Part shown: positions 7,676 to 16,100 of the stretch, piece after piece | How the letters are laid out: the number at the start of each line of letters is the position of its first letter | Position numbering within the stretch: the first letter of the stretch is position 1 | Source of the DNA: Chloroflexota bacterium | GTDB lineage: Bacteria; Chloroflexota; Anaerolineae; Anaerolineales; Anaerolineaceae | Reading direction: 5' to 3' | Assembly: GCA_021779955.1 (NCBI GenBank) | Contig: JAJXZS010000030.1 | Span: forward strand, 1 to 38,151 | Length of the DNA: 38,151 nucleotides | Translations under genes and position numbers: made by a program | Notes under the pieces: generated by a model | What the model saw: the letters and a program-made list of their open reading frames with translations, nothing else | What the model was told of the DNA's origin: nothing | The model's database searches: none

Positions 7676-8095
7676 ATGTATCAGAAAATCGTCATTGTGG
7701 GACGCCTGGGCAGAGACCCCGAAATGCGGTTCACGCCATCCGGTCAGGCTGTAACGAGCTTCTCGGTTGCTACCGACAATTTTCATAACGACGCAAACGG
7801 AGCCTCGGTAAAAGACACCGTTTGGTTTAGAATTTCCGCCTGGGGTAAGTTGGCCGAGACCTGCAACAACTATCTTCAAAAAGGCAAAATGGTTTTGGTC
7901 GAAGGCCGCCTTACCGCAGACGCCAAGACGGGCGGACCTCGCGTTTGGACAGCCCAGGATGGCACGACCAGGGCGAGTTTCGAGGTTTCAGCGCAGACCG
8001 TGAAGTTTCTATCTGGTAAGGCTGAAGGCGCGGCCGGTGGCGCTGGTGAAGAGGAAGCAGAAGTTCCGACATCGGATGATAACATTCCATTCTAA
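7676..8095 (+). CDS. ssb: Single-stranded DNA-binding protein
   Basis: Binds and protects single-stranded DNA during replication and repair. The OB-fold occupies about residues 1-107 (YQKIVIVGRLGRDPEMRFTPSGQAVTSFSVATD, WFRISAWGKLAETCNNYLQKGKMVLVEGRL). A Gly/Ala/Glu-rich linker and the acidic tip DDNIPF, which recruits repair and replication partners, follow. Length 139 aa is typical of short SSBs. A strong AAGGAGA precedes the ATG. It heads a plus-strand run of closely spaced genes reaching at least to recN. Confidence 0.97.
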   Translation: MYQKIVIVGRLGRDPEMRFTPSGQAVTSFSVATDNFHNDANGASVKDTVWFRISAWGKLAETCNNYLQKGKMVLVEGRLTADAKTGGPRVWTAQDGTTRASFEVSAQTVKFLSGKAEGAAGGAGEEEAEVPTSDDNIPF

Positions 8096-8128
8096 GGAGA
8101 GTTGCTCTCAAGGAGCGATCGAGACAAA

Positions 8129-8467
8129 ATGAGTGAACAAGAAAAGCATCCGGCTTCCACGATGCCCCCGATGGATGTTCCGGAAGATTTGTTACCAATC
8201 TATTCAAATTTGGTGCGCATCAGCCATTCGCCGTCTGAAATCATCCTGGATTTTAGCCGCATCCTTCCAGGCCAAACGGCTGCGCATGTGCTCGCGCGTA
8301 TCCTCATGTCTCCCATTGGGGTGAAGCTGCTCTACCGCGCTTTGGGTGAGAACATTGCCCGCTATGAGGCGGCTTTTGGCGAAATTCGCACACCAGGGGA
8401 TTCACCGTTGGCAAACGACCTGTTCAAACAGATCCATCCGCCCCATCCTCCCGAGACAGGTGAATAG
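8129..8467 (+). CDS. DUF3467 family protein
   Basis: Small cytoplasmic protein of 112 aa matching the DUF3467 pattern: a proline-rich start, then DLLPIYSNLVRISHSPSEIILDFSRILPG, AHVLARILMSPIGVKLLYRALGENIARYEAAFGEI. The family is widespread, has no settled function, and often lies near housekeeping genes. I choose ATG 8129; the frame is open back to TTG 8102, but that would place the AAGGAG at 8110-8115 inside the gene. It is 33 nt after ssb and 2 nt before the translin gene, so it is probably co-transcribed with both. Confidence 0.85.
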   Translation: MSEQEKHPASTMPPMDVPEDLLPIYSNLVRISHSPSEIILDFSRILPGQTAAHVLARILMSPIGVKLLYRALGENIARYEAAFGEIRTPGDSPLANDLFKQIHPPHPPETGE

Positions 8468-8469
8468 AG

Positions 8470-9114
8470 ATGCATAACTTCAACGGAATTATCGAACAGG
8501 CAGAAGCTGTCTTCGAGGCGCGTACCAAGGCCCGCGACCAGGCATTGGTGCAGGCCCGCCAGTTGACCCGGCTCTCCGCTCATACCATCCGTGCCATTCA
8601 CCGCAGTGAGGTCGACCAGGCGCATACCCTGCTCGATGAAGCGCGCGCGATCGTCGAGGCGCTCAAGACGGACCTTGCAGGCTTCCCCGATCTGTATTTC
8701 GCCGGCTACACCCAGGATGCAATCAAGGAATATGCCGAAGCAAGCACCACCTGCGCGCTGATCGAAAATGAGCCTTTGCCCCTGCCCGAAACCATGGGCA
8801 TCGAGATTGCCACCTACATTAATGGACTTGCCGAAGCCATTGGCGAATTGCGCCGGCGCTGTCTCGACATCTTGCGCCAGGGATATTCTGAAGAAGCCGA
8901 ACGTCTCCTGGGCGAGATGGACGAAATCTATAATTTCCTGGTCACCATGGACTACCCCGACGCGGTCACCAACGGCTTGCGCCGCCAGACTGACCTTGCC
9001 CGCGGTATCATCGAACGCACCCGGGCTGACCTGACGATCAGCCTGCGCGAGCAGCATCTACAGGAAGCACTCCAAGAGTTTGCCGATCGATATCCCGGCA
9101 TGAAGGCTGAATGA
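8470..9114 (+). CDS. Translin family protein (prokaryotic)
   Basis: All-helical 214-aa protein resembling archaeal and bacterial translins. Family-like stretches are QARQLTRLSAHTIRAIHRSEVDQAHTLLDEA, LYFAGYTQDAIKEYAEAS and the long helix INGLAEAIGELRRRCLDILRQGYSEEAERLLGEMDEIYNFLVTMDYP. Eukaryotic translin/TRAX form the C3PO octamer, an RNA-binding RNase; archaeal translin octamers also cut RNA. Candidate acidic metal ligands are the Glu residues of the EAERLLGEMDEIY helix, but I cannot assign the catalytic triad without a structure. The gene starts 2 nt after DUF3467 and its stop is interlocked (ATGA) with the next gene, the N-half of a Cas4-like nuclease, so the two are probably translationally coupled. 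Confidence 0.82.
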   Translation: MHNFNGIIEQAEAVFEARTKARDQALVQARQLTRLSAHTIRAIHRSEVDQAHTLLDEARAIVEALKTDLAGFPDLYFAGYTQDAIKEYAEASTTCALIENEPLPLPETMGIEIATYINGLAEAIGELRRRCLDILRQGYSEEAERLLGEMDEIYNFLVTMDYPDAVTNGLRRQTDLARGIIERTRADLTISLREQHLQEALQEFADRYPGMKAE

Positions 9115-9338
9115 AAGTCGTTAAAGCATCTGAGCTGGGCCTTTACCTCTATTGCAGGCGAGCCTGGTTTTACCAGCAAGAAGGATTGAAATCGCAGAAT
9201 TTGCCTGAGATGGCAAGGGGCATTGCGTTTCACCAGCGTCACGGTTGGCAGGTCTTGACAGCCGGCTTGCTTAAGATTCTGGCCTTCGTCTGCCTCATTG
9301 GGGCAGCCCTGGGCGCTTTATTATTGGTATTCGATTGA
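9111..9338 (+). CDS. Cas4-like nuclease, N-terminal half with C-terminal membrane helix
   Basis: 75-aa protein whose first 52 residues match the N-terminal lobe of Cas4/Dna2-type RecB nucleases. It has KVVKASELGLYLYCRRAW with the first iron-sulfur cysteine (Cys15), and RGIAFHQRH with the motif-I histidine (His41). Residues 54-74 form one transmembrane helix and the protein then ends. The remaining motifs (PD, ExK, QxxxY and three cysteines) are all in the next ORF, which starts with its own membrane helix. Positive residues before the helix put this half in the cytoplasm. Start ATG overlaps the translin stop (ATGA); the stop codon TGA runs into the GAGG of the next gene. Half-enzymes acting as a pair is inference from the complementary motifs. 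Confidence 0.8.
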   Translation: MKVVKASELGLYLYCRRAWFYQQEGLKSQNLPEMARGIAFHQRHGWQVLTAGLLKILAFVCLIGAALGALLLVFD

Positions 9339-9346
9339 GGTTTTGA

Positions 9347-9904
9347 ATGATCCAATCCGACCTCGTGTTCGTCGCGATAATCGTTTTACTGGCGATGGGA
9401 ATTGCTGCGCTCATCATCAGCCGCAGAACTCAAAGGGCTACTGGTTTGCCCGAAGGCCGGTTGATCTATTCAGACACAACTGCCTGGCATAAGGTCAACC
9501 GGGCATATTTCGATTCTGAATGGGGACTGGCAGGGAAACCCGATTATGTCATCGATGTGCGTGGGGTTCAAATTCCAGTCGAGGTAAAAAGCAGCCAGGC
9601 TAAACACCCCTATGACAGCCATATCCTCCAGCTTGCTGCATATTGCCGTCTGATCCAGGTGAATAGCGGCGTGCGGCCGCCGATGGGGCTGATCAAGTAC
9701 CAGGACCGTGTGTTCGAGATCGCTTATTCTGAGTTTCTCGAGAAGCGGCTCGAGGCGCTGATTTCCGAGGTCCGCAGCCATGATGGCGCGAGTGACTTGA
9801 CACGCTCGCATAATTCACCGGCGCGCTGTGCGGGCTGTGGCTATCGTTCCCAATGTGATCAAAGCCTGAACGTGACCAACAGCAATCAGCCAAAAAAGAT
9901 ATAA
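9347..9904 (+). CDS. Cas4-like nuclease, C-terminal catalytic half with N-terminal membrane helix
   Basis: 185-aa protein with an N-terminal transmembrane helix (5-24) followed by SRRTQR (positive, so the rest is cytoplasmic). The PD-(D/E)xK core then appears: GKPDYVI (Asp66), VEVKSS (Glu79, Lys81), QLAAYC (Gln95, Tyr99). The C-terminal RCAGCGYRSQC gives Cys161-x2-Cys164-x5-Cys170, the three-cysteine part of the Cas4 [4Fe-4S] site. The fourth cysteine and the motif-I histidine are missing here and present in the preceding ORF. Its frame has a TGA immediately before the ATG and differs from the upstream frame, so this is a designed two-gene arrangement rather than one broken gene. GAGG (9337-9340) overlaps the upstream stop, indicating coupling. 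No cas gene or CRISPR array is nearby; the role may be DNA end processing or repair. Confidence 0.82.
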   Translation: MIQSDLVFVAIIVLLAMGIAALIISRRTQRATGLPEGRLIYSDTTAWHKVNRAYFDSEWGLAGKPDYVIDVRGVQIPVEVKSSQAKHPYDSHILQLAAYCRLIQVNSGVRPPMGLIKYQDRVFEIAYSEFLEKRLEALISEVRSHDGASDLTRSHNSPARCAGCGYRSQCDQSLNVTNSNQPKKI

Positions 9905-9914
9905 TTAAGGAACT

Positions 9915-10790
9915 ATGCCCGAAAACAAGAAGGAAGTCCGTTCGATCGTCATCCTTGCCAACCCGACCATGCCGGAGGCGCTCGCCGAAGGCCGGAAAGT
10001 TCAAAGAGCACTCGAGAAGACACATCAGGTCAGGACTGTGTTGGCGAATATCGACGACACGGCCATCCGCAAGCGGGTGACCGAAAATGAATTCGACATT
10101 TTGATCGCCCTGGGTGGTGATGGCACGATGCTGCGCGCGGGCCACCTGGCTGCGCCGGTAGGGCTGCCCATCCTCGGCATCAACCTCGGGCGGTTCGGTT
10201 TTCTGATGCAGTTGCGCCTGGACGATTGGAAAGCTGCAGTCCCGCGCCTGCTGGCAGGCGAGTATAAACTCGAGCACCGTATGATGCTCCAGGCGGAGCT
10301 CTTGCGCGGCGATGCCATCTTGCAGACCTTGCAGGTGGTTAACGAAGCAGTCGTCTGTCGCGGGAAATACGTTCGACCGATCCGGGTGGTGGCTTCTGTC
10401 GATGGCTACGTCCTTGCCTCATACGTGGCAGATGGACTGATCGCGGCTACACCCACGGGCTCGACCGGATACGCCCTTGCAGCTAATGGGCCCATCCTGC
10501 CCCCTGAATTGCGCAACATTCTCATCATACCGGTCGCTCCGCACCTTTCGATGGAGCATGCCGTTGTCCTTCCCGAAGGCGCCACGGTGATCTTCTCACA
10601 CGAGACCGATCACGAGGCTGTCTTGAGCGTCGACGGCCATGAACCGATCCATCTGGAGGACGGCGATCGCGTACGAATTTCGAGCGGCGCGCATACACTG
10701 AAGTTTGTTGTCTTCAAAGACCCCGGTTACTTTTATCGTAACCTGAGTTTATACATGGAGCAGAACCCATCGCGCAATGGATTAAAATGA
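9915..10790 (+). CDS. nadK: NAD kinase
   Basis: Phosphorylates NAD to NADP using ATP or polyphosphate. The 291-aa protein shows the family's GGDGT motif (ALGGDGTMLRAG, about residues 64-76), GRFGFL after the NLG turn, the conserved VNEAVV segment, PTGSTGYALAANGPILPP, and a C-terminal beta domain with VLSVDG. AAGGA lies just upstream of the ATG, and a TATAAT (9900-9905) ends only 9 nt before it, overlapping the upstream gene's stop; an internal promoter with a tiny leader is possible. The stop overlaps the start of the next gene (ATGA). Confidence 0.96.
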   Translation: MPENKKEVRSIVILANPTMPEALAEGRKVQRALEKTHQVRTVLANIDDTAIRKRVTENEFDILIALGGDGTMLRAGHLAAPVGLPILGINLGRFGFLMQLRLDDWKAAVPRLLAGEYKLEHRMMLQAELLRGDAILQTLQVVNEAVVCRGKYVRPIRVVASVDGYVLASYVADGLIAATPTGSTGYALAANGPILPPELRNILIIPVAPHLSMEHAVVLPEGATVIFSHETDHEAVLSVDGHEPIHLEDGDRVRISSGAHTLKFVVFKDPGYFYRNLSLYMEQNPSRNGLK

Positions 10791-11344
10791 CAGACGTCGA
10801 AAACAATTCAACAACCAACCCTGAGCCTGAAACGCTCTATTGTTACGTACATCCCGATCGCCCCACGCTGCTGCGCTGCAATCGCTGCGGACGTCCCATC
10901 TGCACCAAATGTGCAGTGCTTACGCCAACCGGCTATCGCTGCAAAGAATGTGTGAAAAGCCAGCAAAAGATATTTATCACAGCCCGCTGGTGGGATTACC
11001 CTCTGGCAGTGTTGATTGCCGCTGTATTGGGTTACATTGGGAGCTTAATTGTCAGCCAGTTGGGAGGCTTTCTCGGGTTCATTACCATCTTTATCGCCCC
11101 GATCGCCGGTATGATTATTTCTGAAGCAGTCAGGTTTGTGACTCACAAGCGCCGATCGAAGCCCCTCTTCTGGACGGCCGCTGCGGCAACATTCGTGGGC
11201 AGCATTATCATCAGCCTTACTTACATTTCTTTTCTCTTTCTTGGACGAGGAATCGGCGCCTTGTACGGGATCCTCTGGCCTTCTGTTTTTGCCGTGCTGA
11301 CGACATCGACCGTCTATTACAGGCTGGCAGGCATCCGCTTATAG
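10787..11344 (+). CDS. B-box zinc-finger integral membrane protein
   Basis: 185-aa protein with an N-terminal zinc finger (about residues 18-56): YCYVHPDRPTLLRCNRCGRPICTKCAVLTPTGYRCKEC, a B-box-like Cys/His array. Four or so hydrophobic helices follow (about 70-90, 93-113, 127-150, 155-175). Proteins with this layout are common in Chloroflexi and other bacteria, often near rhomboid or Yip1-type genes; no function is known. The ATG overlaps the nadK stop, so it is translated from the same message, and recN starts 9 nt after it. Confidence 0.82.
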   Translation: MTDVENNSTTNPEPETLYCYVHPDRPTLLRCNRCGRPICTKCAVLTPTGYRCKECVKSQQKIFITARWWDYPLAVLIAAVLGYIGSLIVSQLGGFLGFITIFIAPIAGMIISEAVRFVTHKRRSKPLFWTAAAATFVGSIIISLTYISFLFLGRGIGALYGILWPSVFAVLTTSTVYYRLAGIRL

Positions 11345-11353
11345 GAAGGACTC

Positions 11354-13084
11354 ATGTTAACTGAACTCCGTATCGAGAACTTCGCCATCATCCAGGCGCT
11401 CGAATTGCATTTCAAGAACGGGCTGGTCATCTTCACAGGTGAGACCGGCGCCGGCAAGTCGATCATTCTGGATGCCATCGAAGCTTTGGTCGGCGGACGC
11501 TCTGATGCAACCATGGTGCGCAGCGGATCAGATCGTGCAGCGCTTGAAGCAGTTTTCAAAATCCCGGCGCAATTCAGCACAGAGCTTCATGCCATCCTCG
11601 AACGCGAAGATCTCGATGACGGATCGGACGAGGTAGTGTTTGGCCGTGAGATTCGCCTCGAAGGGCGCACGGTGGCGCGAGTCAACGGGCGGAGTGTCAA
11701 TGTAGGGCTTCTCAAGGAACTGGGAACTTCCCTGGTCGATATCCATGGTCAATCGGAACACCTTTCTCTGTTGAATGTAAAATCTCATCTCGGTTTGCTT
11801 GATCGCTTTGCCGGAGTACCCAAAGAACAGGAGGAATACCAGGCAGCCTACCGCAATCTGCGGCAGATCCGCAAGGAATTACAGACCCTGCGCGAAGTGG
11901 AAGCCGAAGCTGGGCGCCGGATGGAGTTGCTCGAATTCCAGGCCCAGGAAATCCAGGGCGCCAATTTGAGCCTGGGCGAGGACGAAGAGCTTACCCAGGA
12001 ACGTTCGCGCCTCGCAAACGCCGAGACGCTTACCACTTCAGCCCAACAGGTTTTGACCCTCCTGGACGAAGGCGGGCCGGACGCGCTTGCCGTAAGCGAC
12101 TTATTGGGGCAGGCAAGGCAGTTGCTCTCGAACCTTGCGCGTATCGATTCGAGCCAGTCTGCGCTTCTCGAACAACTGGAGGGCGCCTCCGAGCAGCTTT
12201 CCGATGTGGCGCGCAGTCTGAGCGGATACCTGGAAGAGATCGAATACAACCCCCGCCGGCTCGAGCAGGTCGAGGAAAGGCTCGAGCTGATCCATCGCGT
12301 GCTCAAAAAATACGGAGGCACGGTCGAAGCTGCGCTCGAATTCGGTCAGAATGCGCGCAGCCAGCTCGAAAGCATTGCCCATGCCGGCGAGCGGATCGCA
12401 GAATTGGAAGAGCAGGAACAGGCTGCGCTGGACGTGTTGAAAGACAGGGCGATCGCCCTTTCCGGAAAACGCAAAGCCGCAGCTCTGACGCTGCAGGAGT
12501 GCGTCGAAAAGGAGCTTGCCGATCTGAGTATGTCTGGGGCGAAGTTCGAAGTCGAATTTGCGACCGCTGAATCCGATGCCGGTGTCGAGGTGACGCCAGG
12601 CATCAGGACAGCCTTCAACGAAACAGGCATCGATCAGGTCGAATTCTTCATTGCGCCCAACCCGGGCGAAGGCCTGAAGCCGTTGACCAAGATCGCTTCA
12701 GGCGGAGAGACTTCCAGGTTGATGCTTGCGCTCAAGAATGTGCTCACCGGCGCCGATTTTATCCCAACGCTGATCTTTGACGAGATCGATCAGGGGATAG
12801 GCGGTAGAGTAGGAAATGTGGTCGGTGAAAAACTGTGGAGGCTTGCGCGAAATCACCAGGTGATGTGCGTCACTCATCTGCCGCAACTTGCCGCATATGG
12901 TGACCAGCATTACAGCGTGCGTAAGCTCGTCCATGACGGTCGCACCACCACCGAAGTCCATGAACTGGCGGATACTTCCCGTGAGTCCGAACTGGCGCTG
13001 ATGACCGGAAGCGTCAGCGAAGCAACGCTCAAAGCTGCCCGCGAAGTTCTTGAAGCAGCCCAAAAACGGTCGCAGACGGATTAA
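11354..13084 (+). CDS. recN: DNA repair protein RecN
   Basis: SMC-like ATPase used in recombinational repair of double-strand breaks. The N-terminal half has Walker A GETGAGKS (29-36) after LRIENFAIIQALELHF. A long coiled-coil middle (about 150-370, rich in Glu, Gln, Leu) follows. The C-terminal half carries the signature KIASGGETSRLMLALK, Walker B TLIFDEIDQGIGG, and a final VTHLPQLAAYGDQHY switch region. Length 576 aa is normal. GGAAGGA precedes ATG. It follows the B-box gene by 9 nt, tying it to the nadK set, an association of nadK and recN that is common in bacteria. Confidence 0.97.
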   Translation: MLTELRIENFAIIQALELHFKNGLVIFTGETGAGKSIILDAIEALVGGRSDATMVRSGSDRAALEAVFKIPAQFSTELHAILEREDLDDGSDEVVFGREIRLEGRTVARVNGRSVNVGLLKELGTSLVDIHGQSEHLSLLNVKSHLGLLDRFAGVPKEQEEYQAAYRNLRQIRKELQTLREVEAEAGRRMELLEFQAQEIQGANLSLGEDEELTQERSRLANAETLTTSAQQVLTLLDEGGPDALAVSDLLGQARQLLSNLARIDSSQSALLEQLEGASEQLSDVARSLSGYLEEIEYNPRRLEQVEERLELIHRVLKKYGGTVEAALEFGQNARSQLESIAHAGERIAELEEQEQAALDVLKDRAIALSGKRKAAALTLQECVEKELADLSMSGAKFEVEFATAESDAGVEVTPGIRTAFNETGIDQVEFFIAPNPGEGLKPLTKIASGGETSRLMLALKNVLTGADFIPTLIFDEIDQGIGGRVGNVVGEKLWRLARNHQVMCVTHLPQLAAYGDQHYSVRKLVHDGRTTTEVHELADTSRESELALMTGSVSEATLKAAREVLEAAQKRSQTD

Positions 13085-13121
13085 AAGCAACATTCCCCCA
13101 GGTACGTTTGGAGCGAAATTC

Positions 13122-16100
13122 ATGCCATTACCCGTAGATAAGAATCAACTCCAGATCGCCCTCCTCGGTCCCCCAATCGTAAAATACGCCGGACAGATAC
13201 AGAAAATTGAACGCTATCGGACACGGGCAGTGTTGTTTTACCTTGCTGCCCAAAAAGTGCCTGTCAGCAGGGATGCGCTGTGTGCCAGGTTCTGGCCCAA
13301 TCTGTCTGAAAAAGCTGCCCATAAGAACCTGCGCGAGATTCTCAGTCACCTGAGGACTCAGTTTGCCGACATCGAGGTGATCGAAACTCACTACGATCAG
13401 CTTTCGCTCAACTCCGAAAACAGCCAGGTTGACGTTCGCGATTTTCAAAGCCTTATCGACAGGGTTCACTTTAATCTTTATGCTATCCCCACGGGGAAAC
13501 TACCCGAATCTCTTTACCGCGAGCTTCGCGAGGGCGTATCTCTCTGGCGGACACCCCATTTCATGGATGGTTTCGCCCCGCGCAATTTGCCTGAATTCGA
13601 TGCGTGGATCGTGGAGACAAACCAGGAGTTGCGGCACTGGCAATCCCAATTCCTCGAACGCCTTGCGGATCACACCATCACCACAGGCAATCTCGCTGAA
13701 GCTCTATACTGGATCTGGCAGGCCACGCAAATCGAACCGCTAAATACCGACCTGCATTACCTCGCGCTGACCTGCCTGCGTGACAGCGGAAAAACCGATG
13801 GCTTTTCCGCTTACATGGAGCAGGTCGAAAAGATCTACAAGACCGATCACAACCTTGAAGTTCCCCAGTTGCTGACAGATTTCATCGCTCGCAGCCTGGA
13901 ATCCAAGGAAATGTTCGGGGTCCATATCGGGGAATCCGGTGAACAACGAATCGATCCACAGCCCGCGTTTATCGGGCGCAAGGATTTGATGCTGCAAATT
14001 AACCTCTGGGCGCAGCGCGGAGGGATCATCTATGTAAAGGGTGAATCGGGCATTGGCAAAAGCCGGCTGCTCCAGGAGTTTTACAACCGCATCGATTTTC
14101 CCATCCGCTCGGTTTTCTGCAACGCCCAGGCTATGGAACAGAACCTCCCCTTCCAACCCTTCATCGATGGCTTGCGCAGTGCAATCAAACCCGATGATTG
14201 GCAGTCCCTCCCGCAGCCCCAGGCGGAAATCCTTTCCCGGTTGTTTCCTGAAATCTCGGAATATCGTCCGGATGTCAGCGGCGGTAGTCATTTGGTTGTT
14301 CAGAACGCTTTCCAGGCAATCTTCGAAGCCATCTATGTGCTCCTGGGGAATATGGCAGGCCAAAAGCACCTCGTGTTGTTCTTCGATGATGCTCATTGGG
14401 CTGATGAGGCAACGATCTCGTTGCTTTCCCACCTGTGTTCTCGTGGTTTGTTCCAGGGCAATAATGTATTGATACTGGCCGCCCGTAATGAGGAGAAGAA
14501 CAATGGCCTGTTCCAGTGCATTCGTTCGGTTGAAAGGCGCAGCAACTTCCAATCTGTAAAACTGGATTACCTGAATGAAAAGGAAATCGGCGAACTGGTT
14601 TATTCTGTGCTTGGGCAAATGCCTCCGCCTGAGATGGTAGCCAGACTGATGCGCGAGGTGGGCGGCAATCCGCTCTTTCTCCACCAGACGCTAAAGCTGA
14701 TCATGGACTACTCGGTTAACATTGATTCCCTGTCCGTGATGACGACCTTCCCAATTCCCTATGAGGTTCAGGCAGTGATCCGCGAGCGTATCGATAGCCT
14801 GGTTCCCGATGCCCTTGCGGTGGTCAATATTTGCGCAGTGATTGGTAACGCTTTCACGCCTGGTTTGGTCGAAGATGTGTGCCATTTGGATCGTGAACGT
14901 CTGGTGCAGATCTTTGAGCAGTTGGTTGCCATGCATCTGCTCAATGAGAACAAAGACGTCAAACCTGCCGGTGGATATGCGTTCGCCCACGAAAAAGTGC
15001 GCGATTCGATCCTGGGCAATCTCAGTCCGGCCCGGGCCCGCATGCTCAATCTGCAAGTCGTGGAAGCCCTGCAAAAGCGCCATGGACAGCCGCTGGCACT
15101 CTCTTCGCACTTTGCTCAGTATTACGAGGCCGCAGGCGAGCTAAAGGCGGCTTTTACAGAGTGGATCCATGCAGGGCAGCATGCCAGGCAGCTTTTTTCA
15201 AGGGCCGATTCTTATTTCGCATATCAACGCGCCTTCGACCTGATCAAACACAATGAGGGACTCTTTACCATTGGTGAAATTCACGAACTGATTACCAAAT
15301 GGGGCAATTACACCTTCGACATTCTTGATAAAGAAACCTGCGAATTCGTGTATCAGAGCTGCCTGGATTGGGGCAATCAGCGGCAAAGCCCGTTGTTGAT
15401 CGGAACCGGACAAAGCGGCCTGGCTCGTGTGATGGGCATGCGCAATCAGATCCCCAGCGCTCTCAAACGCATGCGCCTGGCGCTGAAGAGCCTCGAAGCC
15501 GGCGGCTGGGTCGGTGAACTGATTCAAGCTTATGCGCGCCTTGGTAATCTATACCACCTGGCGAACAACTACCGCGAGGCGCGGGAAGCCTACGAAAAGG
15601 CCCTATCATTGACGGGAAACGGTGAAGTTGAAAGCCGCATGGCCATTGAGGCGCGGATCAGCGCCCAGGCCCTCCTTTCCATTCTATATTCCGAAACAGG
15701 CTGGCCGGCCAGGGCGCTCGATTTGGCCAATCAGAGCCTCGAAGCGAGTCAGACCGTGCACCGCATCACTTCAAGGATCCAGGCATATGCAGCCAGGGCA
15801 ATAGCCCTGTTTTATACAGGAAATTTTCGTGAGGCGATCGAGGCGGGTCGATTCGTGCTGGAAGATGCCAGTGCAAAAGGTACCGCTTTCTGGCAAGCGC
15901 TTTTGAACAGCGCACTCGCCCGCAGCTACATCTCAGCCGGATTCATCGATAAAGCCTGGGCTCATCTGGATGAAGCCAACCGTCAGAGTGAGATTGCGGA
16001 GATGCCTTACCTTACCGGCCAGGCGCGTACCATTCGCGGCGAGATATTTCGTTATCTCCGTCAATATCCTGGAGCAGAAAAGCTTTTTTTGTCCAGCATC

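Noticed and set aside
9330-9349. Split Cas4-like gene as a sequencing frameshift
   Set aside because: Frames differ, the second frame has TGA directly before its ATG, and both sides hold complete membrane helices plus a proper GAGG for the second ORF; a single indel would not give a sensible fused sequence.
9111-9904. Part of a CRISPR-Cas locus
   Set aside because: No repeats, spacers or other cas genes anywhere in the window.
13050-13121. Earlier start of the BTAD protein inside recN
   Set aside because: GGAG fits ATG 13122; upstream residues are not conserved-looking.
13740-14684. 314-codon minus-strand ORF in the BTAD gene
   Set aside because: Antisense shadow of the AAA domain, which has intact Walker motifs.
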